Origin: DASRHY01 sp046765875
GTDB lineage: Bacteria > Actinomycetota > Actinomycetes > Propionibacteriales > Kribbellaceae
Length of the DNA stretch: 10,103 bases
NCBI GenBank assembly: GCA_046765875.1
Contig: JBKPSJ010000280.1
Span: forward strand, 1 to 10,103
Direction of reading: 5' to 3'
Positions 6,701 through 10,103 of the stretch are shown one piece after another; position 1 is the first letter of the stretch; every line of letters starts with the position of its first letter. Both the position numbers and the translations under genes were made by a program. The notes beneath the pieces were generated by a model. It worked only from the letters and a program-made list of their open reading frames with translations, had not been told where the DNA came from and made no database searches.

Positions 6701-9481
6701 GTCACGCACGGGCTGTCCTGGGACCAGAACTGGGGCGCGGGCGGTGCGCCGAACGGCGCGAACATCCCGTTCCAGGTCGCCGACGGCAACGTGGTCACCT
6801 TCTCCTACGTCCTGGCTACGCACGTGCTCACCGTGACAACGGCCCGCCCCGGGCCGCAGGCGGACCTGACGAAGCAGAAGGCGTACTGGGTCGCCAAGGA
6901 CCTGATCGCCTACCCGGCCTCGCCGGCGCCGGAGCAGAAGCGCTGGCGGCTGCACTGGTCACCGACCGCGGACCTGAAGGTCGACGCCGACGACATCGGC
7001 GGCGACTCGGCCGCGCTGCAGTATGACCCGAGCGGACTGCCTGCGTCGGTGCTGGACAAGTTCCCGCAACTACAGGGCTACACCGCATTGCGGCTCGACA
7101 AACGGACGGCCAATGACGCCGGGCGGATCCTTACCGGTCAGGTCGCCGTCGCCCAGTACGACGACGTCGGCCGACTGCTCGACGCCACCGGGCTGCAGAT
7201 CCCGGGCGTACTCGACGACCTGTACGGCAACGCCACCAAGCGCGACTACGGCGTCACCTGGGACGACGGCCGGCCGACGTACCGGCTCTGGGCGCCGACC
7301 GCGCAATCGGTCGCCCTGCTGGTGCGGACGGGTGCCGGCGACCAGCGGGTGCCGATGGGCCGGTCCGGCGACGGATCGTGGTCGGCCTCCGGCTCGTCCG
7401 GCTGGAAGGACACGGCGTACCGGTACGAGGTGAAGGTGTACGCACCGACCACCCGGAAGATCGAGACCAACCAGGTCACCGATCCGTACTCGCCTGCACT
7501 GACCACGGACTCGGCGTACTCGGTCGCGGTCAATCTCGACGACCCGGCCGGCAGGCCCGCGTTGTGGCGCAACACGGCGTCACCGAAGCTCGACCAACCC
7601 GTCGACAGCACGATCTACGAACTGCACGTGCGGGACTTCTCGGTGAACGACGCCACGGTGCCGGCTGCGCACCGCGGGACCTACCTGGCGTTCGCCGACG
7701 AGGGCGACGGCACCAAGCACCTGCGCGCACTCGCCCAGGCCGGGCTGAACACGGTGCACCTGCTGCCGACGTTCGACATCGCCTCGATCCCCGAGGACCC
7801 GGCCGACCAGCAGAGCCCGGCGTGCGACCTGCACTCGTACGGGCCGGCGGCCGAGGACCAGCAGGCCTGCGTGACCGCGGTGGCCGACAAGGACGCGTTC
7901 AACTGGGGCTATGACCCGTGGCACTGGCTCGCGCCGGAGGGCTCGTACGCGACCCAGCGCGACGGGCTGGCCCGGGTGGCCGAGTTCCGCACCATGGTCG
8001 GCGGACTGCACCGCGACGGGCTGCGGGTGGTGCTCGACCAGGTGTACAACCACACCCCGTCGGCCGGCCAGGCGCCGACTTCGGTGCTGGACAAGGTCGT
8101 GCCCGGCTACTACCAGCGGCTGAACGCGACCGGCGGCGTCGAGACCTCGACCTGCTGCAGCAACGTCGCGACCGAGCATGCGCTGGCCGAGAAGATCATG
8201 GTCGACTCGACCGTGTCGTGGGCGCGCAACTACCACGTCGACGGCTTCCGCTTCGACCTGATGGGCCACCACAGCAAGGCCAACATGGAGAACGTCCGGG
8301 TCGCACTGGACAAGCTCACCCTTGCCAAGGACGGTGTCGACGGCAAGAAGATCTACCTGTACGGCGAGGGCTGGAACTTCGGCGAGGTCGCCAACGACGC
8401 GCTGTTCGTCCAGGCCCGGCAGGGCAACCTGGGCGGCACCGGGATCGGCACCTTCTCCGACAGGCTGCGCGACGCGGTCCGCGGCGGCGGCCCGTTCGAC
8501 GACAACCCGCGGATCCAGGGCTTCGGCTCCGGCGCGGCGAGCGACCCGAACGGCGACCCGGTCAACGGAACGCCCGTACAGCAGGCGCAGCGGCTGGCGC
8601 ACTACACCGACCTGATCCAACTCGGTATGGCCGGCAACCTGCGCGCGTACCAGTTCCGGTCGGCGGAGACCGGCGACGTGGTCAGCGGTGACAAGGTCGA
8701 CTACAACGGCTCCCCCGCAGGGTACGCAGACCAGCCGGACGAGATCATCACGTACGTGGACGCGCACGACAACGAGACGCTGTTCGACACGCTGACGTAC
8801 AAGCTGCCGCCGTCGATGCCGATGGACCAGCGGATCCGGATGAACACGATCTCGCTGGCGACCACCGCGCTGGCGCAGACGCCGTCGTTCTGGCACGCCG
8901 GCGCCGACCTGCTGCGCAGCAAGTCGCTGGACCGCAACTCGTACAACTCAGGCGACTGGTTCAACACGCTGGATTGGACCGGTGCGGACAACGGGTTCGG
9001 GCACGGCCTGCCGCCGAAGCCGGACAACGAGGCGAAGTGGAACTACCAGCGGCCGCTGCTGAGCGACCCGGCGCTGAAGCCGTCCGCGGCGCAGGTCGCG
9101 ACCGCGTCCGCGGCGGCGCAGGACCTGCTCAGGCTGCGGTTCTCCACCCCGCTGTTCCGGCTCGGATCGGCGGCGCTGATCGAGCAGAAGGTGTCGTTCC
9201 CGCTCAGCGGTACGCCGGCCGCCACGCCGGGTGTGATCGTGATGCGGATCGACGACACCGTCGGGACCGACGTGGACCCGGCGCTCAAGGGCACGCTGGT
9301 CGTGATCAACTCCACCGGCTCGGCGGTCAGCCAGACCGTCGCCGGTCTGGCCGGTCAGCAACTGTCGCTGTCGCCGGTCCAGGCTCAGGGATCGGACCCG
9401 GTGGTCAAGCAGACCGCCTGGGACGCGTCCAGCGGCACGGCAACTGTCCCTGCTCGTACGGTGGCGGTACTCGTCCACTGA
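3737..9481 (+). CDS. pulA: Secreted bimodular alpha-amylase / pullulanase-type alpha-1,6-glucosidase
   Basis: A 1914-residue exoenzyme degrading starch, glycogen or pullulan. The signal peptide spans residues 1 to 38 or 39 (ARR, hydrophobic core, AVAAD). Domains in order: X25-like module (42-137); GH13 amylase barrel from ADLTRERFYF (~160) to ~640, with Asp286/Asn290/His291 (region I), nucleophile Asp420 (GFRIDTVKH), acid/base Glu454 (FGEVF) and Asp524 (GNHDMG); beta-sandwich and Fn3-like segments (to ~818); nine-glycine linker (824-832); X25-like modules two and three (839-935, 938-1036); pullulanase N-domain from ADLTKQKAYW (~1043); CBM48-like domain from ~1170; second GH13 barrel from ~1291, with FNWGYDP (1388-1394), Asp1434/Asn1438/His1439, nucleophile Asp1507 (GFRFDLMG), acid/base Glu1544 (YGEGW) and Asp1678 (AHDNE); C-terminal beta domain. 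Both catalytic triads are intact. There is no LPXTG-like anchor, so it is probably released. The architecture resembles the large amylase-pullulanases of Streptomyces. Confidence 0.94.
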   Translation: MLSMPSMPAVARRVITVVTVTATAVAGLVAVPRQQAVAADRVVTVAGSLQDELGCSGDWQPDCAATELPNAGGTTYRQDFQVPAGTYEYKITINRSWDENYGADGVRGGANIPLRIAGPARLRFSYDDTSHKVVVTPLDVAGTSVTAADRALASPSLRADLTRERFYFVMADRFANGNTANDEGGLTGDRLTTGYDPTDKGFYHGGDLAGIISKLDYVKSLGTTAIWLTPSFKNRPVQGTGANVSAGYHGYWITDFTQIDPHMGTNADMTRLIDMAHAKGMKVFFDIITNHTADVIDYEGGQHSYISKSASPYKDAQGNVFDDKTYAGGDTFPPMDAQTSFPYKPFFHSEADANVKVPAWLNDPTLYHNRGDSTFAGESAEYGDFVGLDDLFTEQPRVRDGMIDVYKAWATMGIDGFRIDTVKHVNMEFWQKFSPAILQAAKASGKSRFFMFGEVFDADPRLMSPYTTKGKLQATLDFGFQTNATAFAQGKATTGMRDFFAQDDYYTDTDSNAYQLPTFLGNHDMGRIGTFLNLPGTSDAELLARDKLAHSLMYLTRGQPVVYYGDEQGFTGAGGDKDARQDMFATKTTDYTDDEIVDGNGGTIGSQDRYDTNAPMYKHIAALQKLRAEHPTLADGAQIHRYSSNEPGLYAVSRVGSDKTEYLVVANNATATKSATIPTYTTSGQFKPVYGSTESLKPDGEGRVRVTLPATSVAVFRATAKLPNRSQAPQVYLNAPAVAGGRAEIPAAVPENAFSTVTFGYREVGTSAWHRLGSDDNAPYRVFHDVTGLPKGTLVEYRAVLEDASGNYSVSGGTSVVGDAPATGGGGGGGGGPVVQPANVSVPGDHNSEMGCSGDWQPDCDQAQLTLDPKDKVWKGTYTIPPGDHAYKVAINKSWDENYGAGGVPNGANIPYVAPAGPVHFYYEHGRHFVTSDAEGPIVTAPGSFQSELGCPGDWSPDCMRPWLTDQDGDGTFTWSTSEIPAGSYEVKVTHGLSWDQNWGAGGAPNGANIPFQVADGNVVTFSYVLATHVLTVTTARPGPQADLTKQKAYWVAKDLIAYPASPAPEQKRWRLHWSPTADLKVDADDIGGDSAALQYDPSGLPASVLDKFPQLQGYTALRLDKRTANDAGRILTGQVAVAQYDDVGRLLDATGLQIPGVLDDLYGNATKRDYGVTWDDGRPTYRLWAPTAQSVALLVRTGAGDQRVPMGRSGDGSWSASGSSGWKDTAYRYEVKVYAPTTRKIETNQVTDPYSPALTTDSAYSVAVNLDDPAGRPALWRNTASPKLDQPVDSTIYELHVRDFSVNDATVPAAHRGTYLAFADEGDGTKHLRALAQAGLNTVHLLPTFDIASIPEDPADQQSPACDLHSYGPAAEDQQACVTAVADKDAFNWGYDPWHWLAPEGSYATQRDGLARVAEFRTMVGGLHRDGLRVVLDQVYNHTPSAGQAPTSVLDKVVPGYYQRLNATGGVETSTCCSNVATEHALAEKIMVDSTVSWARNYHVDGFRFDLMGHHSKANMENVRVALDKLTLAKDGVDGKKIYLYGEGWNFGEVANDALFVQARQGNLGGTGIGTFSDRLRDAVRGGGPFDDNPRIQGFGSGAASDPNGDPVNGTPVQQAQRLAHYTDLIQLGMAGNLRAYQFRSAETGDVVSGDKVDYNGSPAGYADQPDEIITYVDAHDNETLFDTLTYKLPPSMPMDQRIRMNTISLATTALAQTPSFWHAGADLLRSKSLDRNSYNSGDWFNTLDWTGADNGFGHGLPPKPDNEAKWNYQRPLLSDPALKPSAAQVATASAAAQDLLRLRFSTPLFRLGSAALIEQKVSFPLSGTPAATPGVIVMRIDDTVGTDVDPALKGTLVVINSTGSAVSQTVAGLAGQQLSLSPVQAQGSDPVVKQTAWDASSGTATVPARTVAVLVH
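4021..4046 (+). repeat. 26-bp exact direct repeat, copy 1 (X25 module 1)
   Basis: This stretch encodes the end of the SWDENYGA core of the first X25-like module and is identical at DNA level to 6415-6440 in the second module, 2.4 kb downstream. Identity at synonymous positions points to relatively recent internal duplication, gene conversion or shared codon preference. Confidence 0.75.
6206..6232 (+). repeat. Three tandem GGTGGCGGC units coding for a nine-glycine linker
   Basis: Three perfect 9-bp units encode Gly824-Gly832 between the amylase half and the second X25-like module. It is a flexible interdomain linker, and such a tandem array can change length by replication slippage without breaking the frame. 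Confidence 0.85.
6415..6440 (+). repeat. 26-bp exact direct repeat, copy 2 (X25 module 2)
   Basis: Identical to 4021-4046 in module 1. It encodes the corresponding SWDENYGAG core of the second X25-like module. Confidence 0.75.
6448..6470 (+). repeat. 23-bp exact direct repeat shared by X25 modules 2 and 3, copy 1
   Basis: The DNA coding for PNGANIP in module 2 is identical to 6748-6770 in module 3, exactly 300 bp downstream. The spacing equals one module length (100 codons), as expected for a tandem module duplication. Confidence 0.75.
6748..6770 (+). repeat. 23-bp exact direct repeat shared by X25 modules 2 and 3, copy 2
   Basis: Second copy of the sequence at 6448-6470, coding for PNGANIP in the third X25-like module. 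Confidence 0.75.
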
Positions 9482-9486
9482 CACTG

Positions 9487-9524
9487 GTCGGGTCCGAGGA
9501 GGCACACGCGTCCTCGGACCCGAC
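9487..9524 (+). terminator. Perfect 14-bp hairpin after the amylase-pullulanase gene
   Basis: GTCGGGTCCGAGGA (9487-9500) pairs perfectly with TCCTCGGACCCGAC (9511-9524) across a 10-nt loop, starting 5 nt after the stop codon. There is no U-run, which is common for terminators in high-GC actinobacteria. The right arm ends only 3 bp before the -10-like box of the next gene, so as DNA the dyad covers that promoter's -35 region and could double as an operator. Confidence 0.8.
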
Positions 9525-9527
9525 GCA

Positions 9528-9533
9528 TAGGGT
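9528..9533 (+). promoter_or_regulatory. Leaderless-type -10 element of the serine hydrolase gene
   Basis: TAGGGT (TAnnnT) lies 7 nt before the GTG at 9541, the geometry of a leaderless transcript. No ribosome site precedes the GTG. The expected -35 position falls in the loop of the hairpin at 9487-9524 and has no consensus hexamer. Confidence 0.5.
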
Positions 9534-9540
9534 TGCTCGA

Positions 9541-10103
9541 GTGAGGAGCCTTCCGCGGAGTACACCCGAAGCCCAAGGAATCAGCTCGTCCGCGCTGCTC
9601 GACCTGGTCGAGGCACTCGACGCCTCGGCCTGTGAGCAGCACAGCCTGCTGGTCGTGCGGCACGGCCACGTGATCGCGGAGGGCTGGTGGTCGCCGTACC
9701 AGGCCGACCGGCCGCACCTGCTGTACTCGGTGTCCAAGAGCTTCACCTCGATGGCCGTCGGCATGGTCGTTGCCGAGGGCAAGCTGTCGCTCGACGACCC
9801 GGTGATGTCGTTCTTCCCCGAGCACCTGCCGGAGGATGTCGGCGACAACCTGGCGGCGATGCGGGTACGGCACCTGCTGACGATGACCACCGGGCATGCC
9901 GAGGAGCCGCAGGCCATGCTCGCGACCGGTAGCTGGCTGACCGCCTTCTTCGCCGCGCCGGTCGAGAAGGAGCCCGGTACGCACTTCGTGTACAACACTC
10001 CCGCGACATACGTGCTGTCCGCGATCGCGCAGAAGTTGACCGGGACCACGGTGCTGGACTTCCTCCGCAGGCGCTTGTTCGGGCCGATGGAGCTGACCGA
10101 GGC
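9541..10103 (+). CDS. Serine hydrolase, beta-lactamase/class C PBP-like family (3' end outside window)
   Basis: This frame stays open from GTG 9541 to the window end (187 full codons, no stop seen). The product starts MRSLPRSTPEAQGISSSALL, a common opening of this family, then LLVVRHGHVIAEGWW and the catalytic SxxK motif YSVSKSFTS with nucleophile Ser63 and general base Lys66. VAEGKLSLDDPV, HLLTMTTGH and FGPMEL are further landmarks of the beta-lactamase/transpeptidase-like fold. The second motif is Tyr151-Asn-Thr (in FVYNTPATYVLSAIAQ), a variant of YxN. The third motif (HxG or KTG-like) lies beyond the edge. No signal peptide is visible, so it is probably cytoplasmic. Such proteins are often esterases or peptidases rather than antibiotic-resistance enzymes, so the substrate is undetermined. 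The start rests on the -10 spacing and family-like N-terminus. Confidence 0.88.
   Translation, partial: MRSLPRSTPEAQGISSSALLDLVEALDASACEQHSLLVVRHGHVIAEGWWSPYQADRPHLLYSVSKSFTSMAVGMVVAEGKLSLDDPVMSFFPEHLPEDVGDNLAAMRVRHLLTMTTGHAEEPQAMLATGSWLTAFFAAPVEKEPGTHFVYNTPATYVLSAIAQKLTGTTVLDFLRRRLFGPMELTE

Noticed and set aside
7580..8896. 438-codon minus-strand open frame inside the pullulanase half
   Set aside because: It is Arg/Val-rich shadow coding opposite conserved GH13 motifs, with no motif of its own.
3737..9481. Possibility that the giant ORF is two genes joined by an assembly error
   Set aside because: The frame is continuous through the linker and the X25 modules, with no internal signal peptide or ribosome site before the second half. 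Bimodular amylase-pullulanases of this size are known in actinomycetes.
9385..10049. Minus-strand open frames across the serine hydrolase region
   Set aside because: The plus strand here carries SxxK and family landmarks. The antisense products have no recognisable features and run through the hairpin.

Overview
The window looks like a chromosomal segment of a high-GC Gram-positive bacterium (Actinomycetota). The evidence is strong GC bias at third codon positions, many GTG starts, an actinobacterial aa3-type cytochrome oxidase locus (ctaC then ctaD), -10 boxes of TAnnnT type placed 6-7 nt before start codons (leaderless mRNAs), and a giant secreted amylase-pullulanase of the kind found in soil actinomycetes. 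A Propionibacteriales or Streptomyces-like host is plausible, but the genus cannot be fixed from this sequence. I see no tRNA, rRNA, CRISPR array, insertion sequence, integrase or attachment site. Composition is even throughout, so this reads as core or stable chromosome rather than a mobile island.

Layout: (1) 1-917, minus strand: the first 28 codons of ctaD and complete ctaC (oxidase subunit II with a CuA site), overlapping by GTGA. (2) 918-1023: a compact divergent control region. (3) 1024-2369, plus strand: an IscS/NifS-type cysteine desulfurase overlapping by GTGA with a small TusA-family sulfur carrier. Together they form a persulfide relay. (4) 2370-2437: an intergenic stretch with a perfect 13-nt dyad and a probable leaderless promoter. 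(5) 2438-3657: an AhpD/carboxymuconolactone decarboxylase-like protein overlapping by GTGA with an isocitrate lyase/PEP mutase-family protein. (6) 3658-3736: the control region for the next gene, with two tandem 10-bp repeats, a -10-like box and a strong Shine-Dalgarno. (7) 3737-9481: one 1914-residue secreted enzyme with two complete GH13 catalytic modules (alpha-amylase, then pullulanase) and three X25-like modules. (8) 9482-9540: a perfect 14-bp hairpin merging into a leaderless promoter. (9) 9541 to the end: the N-terminal part of a serine beta-lactamase/penicillin-binding-protein-like hydrolase, cut by the window edge.

How the genes work together: ctaC and ctaD build the terminal oxidase. 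The divergent desulfurase-TusA pair mobilises cysteine sulfur for Fe-S clusters or thio-modifications. The amylase-pullulanase would break down extracellular starch, glycogen and pullulan, hydrolysing both alpha-1,4 and alpha-1,6 bonds with one polypeptide. The AhpD-like/PEP-mutase-like pair is a coupled two-gene unit of unknown substrate. I did not find a convincing new defence or mobile system. The points most worth a second look are the variant substrate loop of the desulfurase, the unexplained AhpD-like/PEP-mutase-like pair with its upstream dyad, the tandem repeats before the pullulanase, the hairpin-promoter overlap at 9487-9533 and the module duplication within the giant enzyme.
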